From the NCBI GenBank assembly GCA_002699485.1, contig PAAV01000014.1:1-64000 (forward strand): a DNA stretch of 64,000 nt, read 5' to 3'. Positions 37,467 through 46,971 of this stretch are shown here, one piece after another. Numbering within the stretch: the first letter of the stretch is position 1; each line of letters begins with the position of its first letter. Both the position numbers and the translations under genes were made by a program. The notes under the pieces are model-generated. The model searched no databases. It was given only the letters and a program-made list of their open reading frames with translations, and had not been told where the DNA came from. Source of the stretch: Chloroflexota bacterium. GTDB taxonomy: Bacteria; Chloroflexota; Dehalococcoidia; Lucifugimonadales; UBA2962.

Positions 37467-38642
37467 ATGACTTCACTTCTTTTAAAGAATGGTACTGTTT
37501 ATGACTCTGCTCAGGGAATAAAAGGCCAGAGGTTAGATGTATCCGTTCAAGACAAAAAGATTGTCGAAGTCGCTGCGAATATTGAGCCGAAAGACTTTGA
37601 TGAAGTCATTGATGTCACGGATAAAATTGTTGCGCCAGGATTAATCGATTTACATTGTCATGTTTTTCATGGATTTAATTCTTCTGGAGTTCATCCAGAT
37701 GTGGTGGGAGTCGGATCAGGTGTAACGACGGTCGTAGACGGAGGTAGTGCAGGCCACTCTAATTTTGGTGGCTTTCCAACTTATATTCTTCCTAACTCAA
37801 AAACTCGAGTATTATGCATGGTGCATATATCGAGTACCGGGTTGTCAGTGATGCCGGAATTGACTGGTATTGAAAATATTGATGTAGAACAAACAGCTCG
37901 TGTTGTGCTAGAAAACCACCCCTTAACTCGAGGTATTAAGATTAGAGCTATAGGCCCAACAACTGAAACACTTGGAGTAGAGATAGTTAAGTTGGCCAAG
38001 CAGGCAGCAATCAACTCGAAAAGCAGATTGATGGTACATATAGGGGAGCTATATCATCAAGGTAAAACTTTGACTCAAGAGTTATTACCATTGTTGACTA
38101 AGGGAGACATCTTAACTCACACGTTTACTCCTAACCCCGGGAAGATAGTCGATAGCCAAGGGAAAGTGTTAACGGAAGTTTTTGATGCCCAGGAAAGGGG
38201 CGTAACTTTGGATACAGCTTTTGGTAGATATAACTTTAGTTTTGAGATCGCAAAAATGGCAATGGACCAAGGGTTAATTCCCAATACTATTAGTACTGAC
38301 ATGACGATTCCTGGCAGACAACAATCTGCTCATAGCATGACCGAAATGTTAACCCGATTTATAGCCTTGGGTTTCAGCATAGAAGATGTTATAAAGATGA
38401 CTACTGAGAATTCAGCAATTGCTTTGGATATGTTAGATTCAATTGGCACGTTGATGGTAGGTAATGAAGCAGACGTAAGTGTTTTAACAATTGTTGATGG
38501 AGATTGGCGAGTAAGTGATGTTAAAGGTAACATCCTTCCCGCTAACAGGGCTATAATTCCATACATCACAATAAAATCAGGAGAAGTGATAACTCCAGAT
38601 TTCGGACCGCATCCTTGGGGGTTTTTGCCAAGAAAAAAATAA
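37467..38642 (+). CDS. Amidohydrolase/deacetylase-family metallohydrolase
   Basis: A metal-dependent hydrolase of the dihydroorotase-like superfamily, 391 residues. The first metal-binding motif is GLIDLHCHVFHG. The usual bridging lysine region is GIKIRAIGP, downstream histidines are in MVHIGE and LTHTFTP, and the catalytic Asp region is TISTDMTIPG. Start chosen at ATG 37467, which has GGAAGGG a few bases upstream; a longer frame from 37380 would overlap the aminotransferase gene. Likely activity is hydrolysis of a cyclic or acyl amide. Neighbouring genes suggest a catabolic operon. Confidence 0.86.
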   Translation: MTSLLLKNGTVYDSAQGIKGQRLDVSVQDKKIVEVAANIEPKDFDEVIDVTDKIVAPGLIDLHCHVFHGFNSSGVHPDVVGVGSGVTTVVDGGSAGHSNFGGFPTYILPNSKTRVLCMVHISSTGLSVMPELTGIENIDVEQTARVVLENHPLTRGIKIRAIGPTTETLGVEIVKLAKQAAINSKSRLMVHIGELYHQGKTLTQELLPLLTKGDILTHTFTPNPGKIVDSQGKVLTEVFDAQERGVTLDTAFGRYNFSFEIAKMAMDQGLIPNTISTDMTIPGRQQSAHSMTEMLTRFIALGFSIEDVIKMTTENSAIALDMLDSIGTLMVGNEADVSVLTIVDGDWRVSDVKGNILPANRAIIPYITIKSGEVITPDFGPHPWGFLPRKK

Positions 38643-38650
38643 ATTAAACC

Positions 38651-39439
38651 ATGATTGAAGAAATAGAATTAAAAAAAGTTAGCGGTGTAGCCACAATAAC
38701 AATCAACAGGCCTCAAAAGCGCAATGCCATCAATTATGATGGATGGCTTGAATTACAGCGCCTAGCTAACGCAGTGGATCAAGATAAAGATATAAAAGTT
38801 GTGATACTTCAAGGGTCAGGACAAGATGCATTCTCATCTGGTGCAGATATAGCGGACTTTGATAATTATCGTAGTAATTCAGAAAAAGCGATTATCTATG
38901 CAAAAGCCTTTGAGGGTGCAATGAATGCAATAGAGGCGATATCAAAACCTACTATAAGCTCAATCAAAGGCTACTGTATTGGCGGTGGTTGCGAAATGTC
39001 TATGGCTACGGATATGAGGTTTGCAGCTGACAACGCTACTTTTGGTATTCCAGTAGCTCATTTAGGTATTCTAATAGGTTACTCGGAAATGACTCGGTTA
39101 CTTAGATTGGTTGGTGCGGGCAATGCATCATATATATTACTTAGTGGAAAAACAATTAAGCCTGCTGAAGCACTTAGAATAGGATTAATAAATGGAGTGC
39201 ATTCTCTTGATCAACTAGATGAATTCGTAACTAATCTTGCTGTTTCGATGGTACCTCTTGCACCTTTATCACAAAGTAAGCACAAAAAAATAATGCAAAA
39301 AGTATTGTCCAATCCAGGCCTAAATGAATTAACGGAAGAGGAGAGCCTTTTACCGTTTACAAATTTTGATTCTGTTGATTTTATGGAAGGTCGGAAAGCA
39401 TTTTTGGAAAAGAGGAAACCCAAGTTTAAAGGGTTATAG
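38651..39439 (+). CDS. Enoyl-CoA hydratase/isomerase (crotonase) family protein
   Basis: A 262-residue crotonase-fold protein acting on a CoA thioester. It has the oxyanion-hole pattern SSGADIADF and the block IKGYCIGGGCEMSMATDMRFA, where the Glu of CEM corresponds to the first catalytic glutamate of enoyl-CoA hydratase. The second catalytic Glu appears to be absent: the aligned stretch reads FGIPVAHLGI instead of FG-x-PE-x-x-LG. Simple hydratase activity is therefore doubtful, and isomerase, hydrolase or dehalogenase-type chemistry is possible. It lies between the amidohydrolase and CoA-transferase genes, 8 and 46 bases away. Confidence 0.87.
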   Translation: MIEEIELKKVSGVATITINRPQKRNAINYDGWLELQRLANAVDQDKDIKVVILQGSGQDAFSSGADIADFDNYRSNSEKAIIYAKAFEGAMNAIEAISKPTISSIKGYCIGGGCEMSMATDMRFAADNATFGIPVAHLGILIGYSEMTRLLRLVGAGNASYILLSGKTIKPAEALRIGLINGVHSLDQLDEFVTNLAVSMVPLAPLSQSKHKKIMQKVLSNPGLNELTEEESLLPFTNFDSVDFMEGRKAFLEKRKPKFKGL

Positions 39440-39485
39440 TCAAGTGTCAAATCAAGCTAATTTTAAGTTGAGGTTACGGATTTAA

Positions 39486-40682
39486 ATGGGTGTAAAACGC
39501 GCATTAGATGGTGTTCAAATCTTAGATTGCACCCAAATACTGGCCGGTCCATTTTGCACAATGCTTTTAGCTGATATGGGTGCAGATGTAATAAAAATAG
39601 AGAAACCAGCGGGCGGTGACGATACTCGTCGAATGGGACCTCCTTTCGTGGATGATACAGCAGCAGCTTTTCTAATGGTAAATCGTAATAAACGAAGTAT
39701 CACTGTTGATTTAAAGAATGAAGATGGTATTTATATTTTCAAAGAGCTGGCAAAAAAGTCTGACATACTAGTTGAAAATCTACGCCCAGGTACAATGGAA
39801 AAACTCGGACTTTCTTATAGTGAAATACGATCAATTAAACCCGAAATAGTATATTGTTCTATTTCAGGCTTTGGAGCAACGGGACCTTATTCAAAAAGGT
39901 CAGGATTTGATTTAGTAGCCCAAGGCATGAGTGGGCACATGAGTTTCACTGGTCACCCAGATAGTGAACCTGTGAAATTGAGTGTGCCAATTAGTGATTT
40001 AAACGCCGGTATGTTTGCTGCATATGGCATTTTGTCTGCGTACATAAATAGACTAAAGACTGGAGAAGGTCAGTATTTAGACACATCTCTGTTAGAGGCT
40101 GGGATTGCTTATACAATGTGGGAATCCGCAAGTTTATTTTATGAAGACGTAATTCCAACTCCAGTTGGTTCCCGTCATCGTATGGCAGCACCATATCAAG
40201 CTTATAGCACATCTGATGGGTATATTAACATTGGAGTTGCAAATCAAGGTACATGGATTAGATTGTGTGATGCCATGGACAGAGCAGAAATGAAAGATGA
40301 TCCGAGGTTTAGTACAAATGCAAAAAGAGTTGAAAATCTATCAATATTGAAGGTGGAAATTGAAAAGACTCTTCAGCGGCATGATACTGAACATTGGTGG
40401 AATCAGTTTATTAAATTTAATGTTCCTTCAGGCCCAATTTATGATATGAAACAAGTGTACGAAGACAAACATGTACAAGCTCGAGAAATGATGCTGGATA
40501 TCAAGCATCCAAGTCTTGGAGACATAAAGAATGTTGGTTTTGGAGTTAAATTATCAGGTACTCCGGCTTCAGTTCGTATGCCCCCTCCAGATTTAGGACA
40601 GCATAATCAAGAAGTGTTAGAGTCCATGGGATTTAAAGAATCAGATATTGCCAGGTTAAAACAAACCGGTGGTCTCGGATAA
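39486..40682 (+). CDS. Class III CoA transferase (CaiB/BaiF family)
   Basis: Moves CoA between a donor acyl-CoA and an organic acid. Its 398 residues show the family opening GVQILDCTQILAGPFCTMLLADMGADVIKIEKP, the conserved GFGATGPYSKRSGFDLVAQGMSG, and the catalytic aspartate in GEGQYLDTSLLEAGI. Last gene of the aminotransferase-amidohydrolase-crotonase-CoA transferase run; together these look like activation and breakdown of a small nitrogen-containing acid, though the substrate is unknown. It converges on the next gene with only 3 bases between stop codons. Confidence 0.93.
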   Translation: MGVKRALDGVQILDCTQILAGPFCTMLLADMGADVIKIEKPAGGDDTRRMGPPFVDDTAAAFLMVNRNKRSITVDLKNEDGIYIFKELAKKSDILVENLRPGTMEKLGLSYSEIRSIKPEIVYCSISGFGATGPYSKRSGFDLVAQGMSGHMSFTGHPDSEPVKLSVPISDLNAGMFAAYGILSAYINRLKTGEGQYLDTSLLEAGIAYTMWESASLFYEDVIPTPVGSRHRMAAPYQAYSTSDGYINIGVANQGTWIRLCDAMDRAEMKDDPRFSTNAKRVENLSILKVEIEKTLQRHDTEHWWNQFIKFNVPSGPIYDMKQVYEDKHVQAREMMLDIKHPSLGDIKNVGFGVKLSGTPASVRMPPPDLGQHNQEVLESMGFKESDIARLKQTGGLG

Positions 40683-40685
40683 AAA

Positions 40686-42017
40686 CTAACCTTTAATTCG
40701 CTGAAGTACGTTTCTGACTGATCCGACCAACGTATCTATTTCTGTTTCAGTAGTAAGGCTGCATACGGCACCTTGAACTTTAGCAAACATCAGAATTCCC
40801 TCATTCATTAAACCGGTGTACAGTACTTTTTTAAGCTCCTGATCTCCCCGCAGCATAGATCTGTAGTCAGTAATGTCTTCATCCGAGAATTGAATCGCGA
40901 ATAGAGATCCCATTCCAGTTGCCTGCCCTGGGATTTCAAGTTCACCGAATACAGCGTTTATCTTTTGTCTGATCTCATCACCCTGGCCATTTAATCGGTT
41001 AAAAACATCAGGTGTTAACTGCTTAAGAGTTTCTAATCCCGCGATCATTGTAGCTGGATTAGCGTTAAATGTGCCTGCATGTGAAATTACTGGACCTTTT
41101 TCATTATCGTATAGAGCCATTAACTCTTCCTTGCCTCCCCATGCTCCGATTGGTAATCCGCCACCTATAATTTTCCCGAAAGTCGTGACGTCAGGAGTAA
41201 CTCCATAGATTTCTTGAGCTCCACCACTAGATAGGCGGAAACTTTGTACTTCGTCAAAAATCAGAACAATACCAAGTTGAGTAGTGAGGTCACGGATTCC
41301 CTGAAGAAACTCTGGTGTCGCAGGTACATAACCGAAATTGGATGAAACAGGTTCCATTATTACCGCTGCCAAATCGTCCACATTCTTTGTAATAATTTCT
41401 GTGCATTTGTCCAGATCGTTGTAAGGTAGCACAATTACATCGTCAATTACACTTTGAGGTTGCCCAGGCCACTCTGGCACAGGGGTTGTTTCGTGTGGAT
41501 TCAACTTACTCATTGGAGTGTATACGCTTACTGAAACATACTCATGATTCCCATGGTATCCGCCTTCGAATTTTGCAAACTTTGGTTTGGATGTGAATGC
41601 CCGAGCCATTCTGATAGCGTTGAGCGTCCCTTCTGTTCCTGAGTTGGTAAATCTTACTTTGTCAACTGATGGAACTCGATCCACTATGGTTTTTGCTAAC
41701 TCAACCTGCACTTCGGTTGGGGCTGAATAACTCAATCCTATATCAGCCTGTGCCTTAACTGCTTCGGTTACTGCTGGGTTTGCATGGCCGACGATATAAG
41801 TGGTGGCGTTAAGCATAAAATCTAGGTAACTGTTTCCGTCCACGTCGTAAACGTGATGCCCAGATGCTTTGTCAACAAAGAAAGGATAAGGGTCAAAATA
41901 TGCTGTGGCTCGTGAACTACCTCCTGGCATATATTTAGAAGCTTCTGCCTGCATAGTTTTGGATTTTGGGTGGTTGGCAGTGAATGTTCTAATTTCTTGA
42001 TCCATTTTGTTCGACAT
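40686..42017 (-). CDS. Class III aminotransferase, glutamate-1-semialdehyde aminomutase-like
   Basis: A PLP enzyme of 443 residues. Landmarks: RFTNSGTEGTLNAIRMARAFT, the PLP aspartate region LIFDEVQSFRLS, the PLP lysine in FGKIIGGGLPIGAWGG, and the HAGTFNANPATMIAGL loop. These match glutamate-1-semialdehyde 2,1-aminomutase (HemL) and its relatives. I do not name it hemL because many HemL-like aminotransferases act on other substrates and no heme genes are nearby. A good ribosome-binding site (AGAGGA) lies 6 bases before the ATG. It may share a transcript with the SDR upstream (59 bases). Confidence 0.86.
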   Translation of the reverse strand: MSNKMDQEIRTFTANHPKSKTMQAEASKYMPGGSSRATAYFDPYPFFVDKASGHHVYDVDGNSYLDFMLNATTYIVGHANPAVTEAVKAQADIGLSYSAPTEVQVELAKTIVDRVPSVDKVRFTNSGTEGTLNAIRMARAFTSKPKFAKFEGGYHGNHEYVSVSVYTPMSKLNPHETTPVPEWPGQPQSVIDDVIVLPYNDLDKCTEIITKNVDDLAAVIMEPVSSNFGYVPATPEFLQGIRDLTTQLGIVLIFDEVQSFRLSSGGAQEIYGVTPDVTTFGKIIGGGLPIGAWGGKEELMALYDNEKGPVISHAGTFNANPATMIAGLETLKQLTPDVFNRLNGQGDEIRQKINAVFGELEIPGQATGMGSLFAIQFSDEDITDYRSMLRGDQELKKVLYTGLMNEGILMFAKVQGAVCSLTTETEIDTLVGSVRNVLQRIKG

Positions 42018-42076
42018 AGCTTTCCTCTTAATAGTTTTTTAATTATTATGCTAATCTTAACCTATATCATATCCGT

Positions 42077-42826
42077 TTACTGGGCTGTTAATCCACCATC
42101 AATTACTAATTCAGATCCAGTCATATACGAAGATTCATCCGAGGCTAAAAATAATGCTGCATTACAGACGTCAATTGGTCTAGCAAACCTACCTAGCGGT
42201 ATTTCAAGCCCCCTCTGTCTTTTTAAATTTATCTCTGGGTATACTTCAGTTAACATATCAGATTCCACAGGTCCTGGATGGATAGAATTTGCTCTCACGT
42301 TATCTTTAGCATGTTGCAAAGCCGTAGACTTGGTGAATACACGTACTGCTGCTTTTGACGGATTATAAGCTGTGGAAATTTTGCTTCCGATTATCCCGGC
42401 AGTTGACGAGATATTTACTATAGATCCGCCTCCTGCGGAAATCATCTTAGGTAGCACGATTTTTGTGCCTAGAAATACACCTTTTGCGTTTACACTCATT
42501 ATTGAGTCCCATTTCGCACCATCTGTTTCCAAAATTTTTCCTGATCTATATATGCCAGCATTCTGCACCAATATTGTTGGTAGACCAAAGATCTTAACGG
42601 TTTTATTTACTAGCTCTATCCAACTTGATTCGTTTGTGACGTCAAGATATGTGAAAATTGCGTTGCCAAACTTTTTTTGGGTGTCTCGTTCAATTTGTTT
42701 ACCTTTTACTGAATCAATATCAGCAATTACTACTGCCGCTCCTTCGGAAGCAAATGTTTGAACTTGAGCAGAACCTAAATTACCTGTTCCGCCCGTTATT
42801 ATTGCGATTTTATTAGCAAGTCTCAT
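42077..42826 (-). CDS. Short-chain dehydrogenase/reductase (SDR)
   Basis: Classical SDR of about 249 residues. The cofactor motif is GGTGNLGS, a variant of TGxxxGIG that keeps the glycines. The acidic residue after strand 2 (ADIDS) suggests NAD. NAG (QNAGIYR), the catalytic Ser (NISSTAG) and YNPSK are present; the second position of YxxxK is Asn-Pro-Ser. The C-terminus FLASDESSYMTGSELVIDGG is nearly the same as in the SDR at 6447-7208, so the two belong to one subfamily. Start at ATG 42826 preferred over the TTG at 42832. Substrate unknown. Confidence 0.87.
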   Translation of the reverse strand: MRLANKIAIITGGTGNLGSAQVQTFASEGAAVVIADIDSVKGKQIERDTQKKFGNAIFTYLDVTNESSWIELVNKTVKIFGLPTILVQNAGIYRSGKILETDGAKWDSIMSVNAKGVFLGTKIVLPKMISAGGGSIVNISSTAGIIGSKISTAYNPSKAAVRVFTKSTALQHAKDNVRANSIHPGPVESDMLTEVYPEINLKRQRGLEIPLGRFARPIDVCNAALFLASDESSYMTGSELVIDGGLTAQ

Positions 42827-42884
42827 TCCCAATTAATAAGAGCCTTTAAGTTGCTGTATTTCTTTGGCATCACAAATGAAGAGT

Positions 42885-43550
42885 TCATAACTTGTGCGTG
42901 GCTCTATCTCTTTTTACGTTCCAAGATTCCCAATAAGTAACTTCTTCTACCGGCTTCCTTTTCGGCTGAGACCATCTACCTTTAACTGGGTACCCAAGAG
43001 GGATTATTGCCATTGTTAAGGTGTCATCCGGAAGATTAAGGAGGCTTTTAATTTGAGTTTCATTTGTAGAATGAAGCGCTGTTAGTGTTGAGCCTATTCC
43101 ATATGCTCTTGCTGCTAACATTAAGTTTTGAACTGCCCCATAAATAGATGATCCGGTTCTTGGATCTTGAGAACCAGCAACATCCCTTAGAACAGGAATA
43201 ATCCAGACTGGTGCATCATGTATATGATTTGCCAGATGATCTGCGCTCAGGAAGTTTTTTGGCCCTAGCGCATCATCGTCGGTGCCAGATAATATTTCTT
43301 CTCGCCTAACCCCATATTCCTTATTCCAGTTTTCAAGATACCAATGAGCAATTTTTGTTTTAGTGTTTTTATCTCTAATCACCATCCATACCCAACCTTG
43401 TTTGTTCCCACCTGAAGGACCTCGTATGGCAGCATCAATAATATCCCATATAATTGCGTCCGATATTGGTTTGTTAGATAGGTATCTTCTGGACGGAGTG
43501 GAATGCAAGCCATCAATTAAACCTATGGACTCAAAGTGTTCCTTATCCAA
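42885..43550 (-). CDS. Nitroreductase family protein
   Basis: An FMN-dependent oxidoreductase of 221 residues. The N-terminal TPSRRYLSNKPISD and AAIRGPSGGNKQGWVWMVI are the usual FMN-phosphate-binding parts, followed by GSSIYGAVQNLMLAARAYGIGSTLTA and the C-terminal IIPLGYPVKG. Members reduce nitro groups, quinones or enones, or act in flavin destruction; which applies here is unknown. Start is a TTG with AAGGA 7 bases upstream. It is probably co-transcribed with the SDR 58 bases downstream. Confidence 0.87.
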   Translation of the reverse strand: MDKEHFESIGLIDGLHSTPSRRYLSNKPISDAIIWDIIDAAIRGPSGGNKQGWVWMVIRDKNTKTKIAHWYLENWNKEYGVRREEILSGTDDDALGPKNFLSADHLANHIHDAPVWIIPVLRDVAGSQDPRTGSSIYGAVQNLMLAARAYGIGSTLTALHSTNETQIKSLLNLPDDTLTMAIIPLGYPVKGRWSQPKRKPVEEVTYWESWNVKRDRATHKL

Positions 43551-43724
43551 TGATAAATCCTTTTTTAAAAACGAGTGCTGAAACTTATTGCTAAAGTATA
43601 ATCAGAGTCATCCTAAAAGCAAGGGCATGAGTCAATAATTATGTCCCTGCAAAATAGATCAACAAGTTTGGGTGGTTCAATAGTACAAGACCCAACTATT
43701 GCGGCAGTAAAATCAGCTGCTTAA
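43551..43724. other. Intergenic region with a possible 27-residue open frame
   Basis: A 174-base gap between larE and the nitroreductase gene. On the plus strand there is a TATAAT (43597-43602) and then an ATG-initiated 27-codon frame (43641-43724) that ends exactly where the larE stop begins. A weak inverted repeat TTGGGT/ACCCAA is also present (around 43669-43695). Nothing here is convincing as a gene, tRNA or terminator. Confidence 0.25.
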
Positions 43725-44540
43725 TCACTCATTCATAGAGCCAGATCGAAAGCCTTCTATATCAATAGTTATGTATTTATATCCTAGTGATTTCAATCGT
43801 TTTGTAATTTCTTGTTTAATTGATGGCGTTAATAATTTATCGAATTCGCTAATAGGCAGTTCTATTCTAGCTACAGTGTTATGATCCCGAACCCTAAGTT
43901 GATCAAACCCTAGATCTCTCAGCACTTGCTCAGCCGCTCCAATTCGGTTTAATAATTTACTTGAAATTTGTGTTCCGTAAGGCACTCTTGATGCAAGGCA
44001 CGCTTGAGCCGGTTTGTCCCAGGTTGGCAGGTTCATATCCCGTGAAAGAGCTCGAATATCTGTTTTCGTTAGTCCTACCTCTGCTAATGGGCTTATTACA
44101 CCATGATCGCTAGCAGCCTTTATGCCTGGTCGATAATCACCTAAATCATCATGGTTTGTTCCATTAGCAACCGTCTTATAATTTAATTTAGATGCCAACT
44201 TTGAAAGCTCTTGGTAAAGAGTATCTTTGCAGAAATAACATCTATTCGGCTGATTCGCCTTATACTCTGGTCTTTCTATCTCCTGTGTTTTTATAATATG
44301 ACACGAGAAGCCAACGGTTTTAGACAAAGAAATAGCTTTATTGATCTCAATATCAGTAATGCTCGGGGATTTTGCGATTACCGCTAATGATTTGTTTCCT
44401 AATACTTGATGCGCTACGGAAGCTAAAAGAGCACTATCAACGCCACCTGAGTATGCGACGATCAACGAATCACTCAAAGAAACTCTCTCCTTTAAAGCAA
44501 TCAATTTATTCTCTAAATTTGTAGATTCAATAGCTTGCAT
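43725..44540 (-). CDS. larE: ATP-dependent sulfur transferase for nickel-pincer cofactor synthesis
   Basis: LarE adds sulfur to the pyridinium precursor of the nickel-pincer nucleotide used by lactate racemase and related enzymes. The PP-loop SGGVDS (31-36) adenylates the substrate. The cysteine that donates sulfur in Lactobacillus LarE corresponds to ACLASRVPYG (C181). Two further cysteines, NRCYFCK (C101, C104), would give the three-cysteine set reported for iron-sulfur-type LarE enzymes, so this protein may be catalytic rather than self-sacrificing; that is inference. larB is 2.4 kb away beyond a divergent gene. No larA or larC is in the window. Confidence 0.9.
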   Translation of the reverse strand: MQAIESTNLENKLIALKERVSLSDSLIVAYSGGVDSALLASVAHQVLGNKSLAVIAKSPSITDIEINKAISLSKTVGFSCHIIKTQEIERPEYKANQPNRCYFCKDTLYQELSKLASKLNYKTVANGTNHDDLGDYRPGIKAASDHGVISPLAEVGLTKTDIRALSRDMNLPTWDKPAQACLASRVPYGTQISSKLLNRIGAAEQVLRDLGFDQLRVRDHNTVARIELPISEFDKLLTPSIKQEITKRLKSLGYKYITIDIEGFRSGSMNE

Positions 44541-44577
44541 TAGTTGATTTTAGTATCGCTGGTCGTAAATTTGTGAC

Positions 44578-46827
44578 TTATTCCTCTGAAACAAAACGCT
44601 TAAGAACATTATTAGTTATTTTTGATACATCATTATTATAATTATTGTGCGATAAAGAGCCGCACCATGATATAGAACCAGTTGAAAACACTGCTCCATT
44701 ATTTGGTCCTTCGTAATACACCATATCACCTCTAACCAATGGATTTACGGTGCCACCTTGTAATCCATCATTTAGCAACACCTCTTCAATTACATGTTGG
44801 TATACATCAGAGAATCCGTCTGTTGTGGCCAGAACAAGAGCATGTGGAGGTGTGCCGAGCTCTATGTCAGCTCTATCTATTTCAAAACCGCCTGCACCTC
44901 CTTGAACCAATCCATAGTCTCCGAATTCCTCTCCTTCATCAACTCCTTCCATAATGAATGAAACTCTCGGGTCTTTACTTTCTTCTGATTTCCGGTATGG
45001 GTTAGATGTATCAAATCCTTGAGATGTAAACCCTACACCTACTAACTGTTGTGGGGGTCGTCCCCTAAATCTCCATAGACCACCCAATTCCCCTGTGCTT
45101 TGATGATAATATTCTCCCGGGGCAGCTTCCCAAGCTTCCGTACCTCGGTGTCTTCTTACTTCTATTGAGTGAGTGGAGTCTGTTCCATAAGATGTTACCC
45201 AGTAATATCCATTCCCTCCCAAGTACATATGCCTACCTCCATCTACAAGATATTCCTCTAGGTAATCTAACATTTCTCCAGTCCAGTATTCTGGGTGAGA
45301 ACCACTCACGACTACTTGATATCTGCGTAATAGATCTGCTCCCTCTAGGTGTAAGTCTTCGTCAGTAGCTACATCAAATTCATGCCCCATTTGTTCGAGC
45401 CAATCAGTTAAGTGTAGGTCGGCATTGAATTGGTGGGGAGCCCCCTTCATATTATCCAACAACGGAAAAATATATTTAGGCCTCATGTTCAGAATAGGCC
45501 TCAGTCTGGATGAGTGAGCGACTCCGCTGCCATCTGTGTGTCGGTCATACAGGCTGCGTAGTTTGTTATCGACCATGTATCTATCTGGATCCGTGGCAGG
45601 ATGATCCCACTTTATTCCTGTATCTTCCCCGAATAGTCCCTCATAATCGATTCCTGGTGTATTCCAATGAAAATTAGCATATGCCAGGTAACTATTTGTA
45701 GGCACTAAAAACAAAATGGGTGCAGTAGATGTTTTGATTGGTGGACGCACAAAGAAGGGTATGTAATCTTCTGCATCGTTTGATTTGAGTCGTGCCGCAT
45801 ATACTCCACTACGCAAATTTTCTGGCACTTTTAGCTTAAAGCCTACTTCCCATTCCGCGTCGTCCAAATGGTCATCATGGAAATGTATGGCTCCATATAA
45901 TTCGGGTGCTATTTTATAGTTTTGTTCTTGACCTCTCCAAAGATGTCCGGTCATTCCTCTGTAAGGTCTATTGATCACCCGTCCATTGTGGCCGTTACCT
46001 GATATGTCGTCCACCTCTGATTTTGAAAAATTCGTGGTAAATGTCCAGGCAGAAACTAAATTCCCATCACCAACTTCATTAGCTGGAGCCTCATTTTTTA
46101 ACCTGTACACCTCGTCTTTTGTTAAAGCACAACTGTAAATTTTTGGACTGTCTATTTTGCCATTGTATTTGGAGTCAATTAAAAACTCAGAACTTTTATT
46201 TGTGTAAGAGTGAGCGGCCATCATGAAAGGCACGTCAGTTTTAGGGGTTTTTACAAATTCAACATCCGTCTTCGTTTCTACTAGAGAAGGTTCATTAGGC
46301 CAAATCGTAAGAGGAATTTGATAGATTGCGACTTGTTGTTTATCAGCATCATAGCTAATTGCAGCAAAATACCAGACCCCGTCTCTCATTGGCACATTTG
46401 ATGATACTCGTAAAGATGTTTTTGAGTTCGCACAAGTCAATCCTAAACAACCATTTTCGGTAATAATCATGCGGTATCCAACAGAGTCAGACCCCGACCA
46501 TTTACCAAGTATAGTTTGCTCTCTAAGTTTGGTCGTCGTTGGGTAGATCCAAGCTTGAATAGTCAGGCTTTCAGTAATATTCAGTTCTTCTGCATCGGGT
46601 ACAGTTACATAAGATCCATTTCTTATTTCCTGAAACTTGCCTTTGTACTCTCCATCTATGTGTGTTTTAACATATTCTTCTTTAAAGCCTGGCCCATCTT
46701 GACTCGTGTCTCCGTGAATCAGGCGAACTATATCTGCATGATAATTGTCGTTTTGACAACTGACCATAAAGTCTATATTCTCGCCTGGGTGTAAGCTCAG
46801 TTTGTTTGCATATCCAACGACTTTCAT
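44578..46827 (-). CDS. N,N-dimethylformamidase large-subunit-like protein (LamG plus DMFA2_C domains)
   Basis: A 749-residue protein in two parts. Residues about 45-230 form a concanavalin/LamG-like sandwich (LTIQAWIYPTTT, GVWYFAAISYDADKQQVAIY). Residues about 330-740 match the C-terminal catalytic region of the dimethylformamidase beta subunit. The pattern SHPEYWTGEM (Glu near 513) fits the iron-ligand glutamate of the Paracoccus enzyme, and NSYLAYANFHW carries candidate ligand tyrosines. In that enzyme an unusual Tyr/Glu-bound iron hydrolyses an amide. No small subunit gene is visible next to it. No signal peptide. Ribosome-binding site AAGGA lies 7 bases before the ATG. The gene sits between larE (same strand) and larB (divergent). 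Actual substrate unknown. Confidence 0.82.
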   Translation of the reverse strand: MKVVGYANKLSLHPGENIDFMVSCQNDNYHADIVRLIHGDTSQDGPGFKEEYVKTHIDGEYKGKFQEIRNGSYVTVPDAEELNITESLTIQAWIYPTTTKLREQTILGKWSGSDSVGYRMIITENGCLGLTCANSKTSLRVSSNVPMRDGVWYFAAISYDADKQQVAIYQIPLTIWPNEPSLVETKTDVEFVKTPKTDVPFMMAAHSYTNKSSEFLIDSKYNGKIDSPKIYSCALTKDEVYRLKNEAPANEVGDGNLVSAWTFTTNFSKSEVDDISGNGHNGRVINRPYRGMTGHLWRGQEQNYKIAPELYGAIHFHDDHLDDAEWEVGFKLKVPENLRSGVYAARLKSNDAEDYIPFFVRPPIKTSTAPILFLVPTNSYLAYANFHWNTPGIDYEGLFGEDTGIKWDHPATDPDRYMVDNKLRSLYDRHTDGSGVAHSSRLRPILNMRPKYIFPLLDNMKGAPHQFNADLHLTDWLEQMGHEFDVATDEDLHLEGADLLRRYQVVVSGSHPEYWTGEMLDYLEEYLVDGGRHMYLGGNGYYWVTSYGTDSTHSIEVRRHRGTEAWEAAPGEYYHQSTGELGGLWRFRGRPPQQLVGVGFTSQGFDTSNPYRKSEESKDPRVSFIMEGVDEGEEFGDYGLVQGGAGGFEIDRADIELGTPPHALVLATTDGFSDVYQHVIEEVLLNDGLQGGTVNPLVRGDMVYYEGPNNGAVFSTGSISWCGSLSHNNYNNDVSKITNNVLKRFVSEE

Positions 46828-46971
46828 GATTCAATCCTTATTAGTATTAAAGTTAATAGATTTACGAAATGTTAGCATTTAAAATTTTGTTTTCGCAATT
46901 TTATTAGATATATCGATCAGCTCTATATCATAAAACACAGAATTTCATTCCAAAAACAAATGTAAGAGAGC

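Noticed and set aside
43669..43695. Inverted repeat TTGGGT/ACCCAA that first looked like a tRNA or terminator arm
   Set aside because: No cloverleaf can be completed, the loop is about 15 bases, and no T-run follows on either strand.
43641..43724. 27-codon plus-strand frame between larE and the nitroreductase gene
   Set aside because: A TATAAT lies upstream, but there is no ribosome-binding site, no known motif and the peptide is very short. Kept only as an intergenic note.
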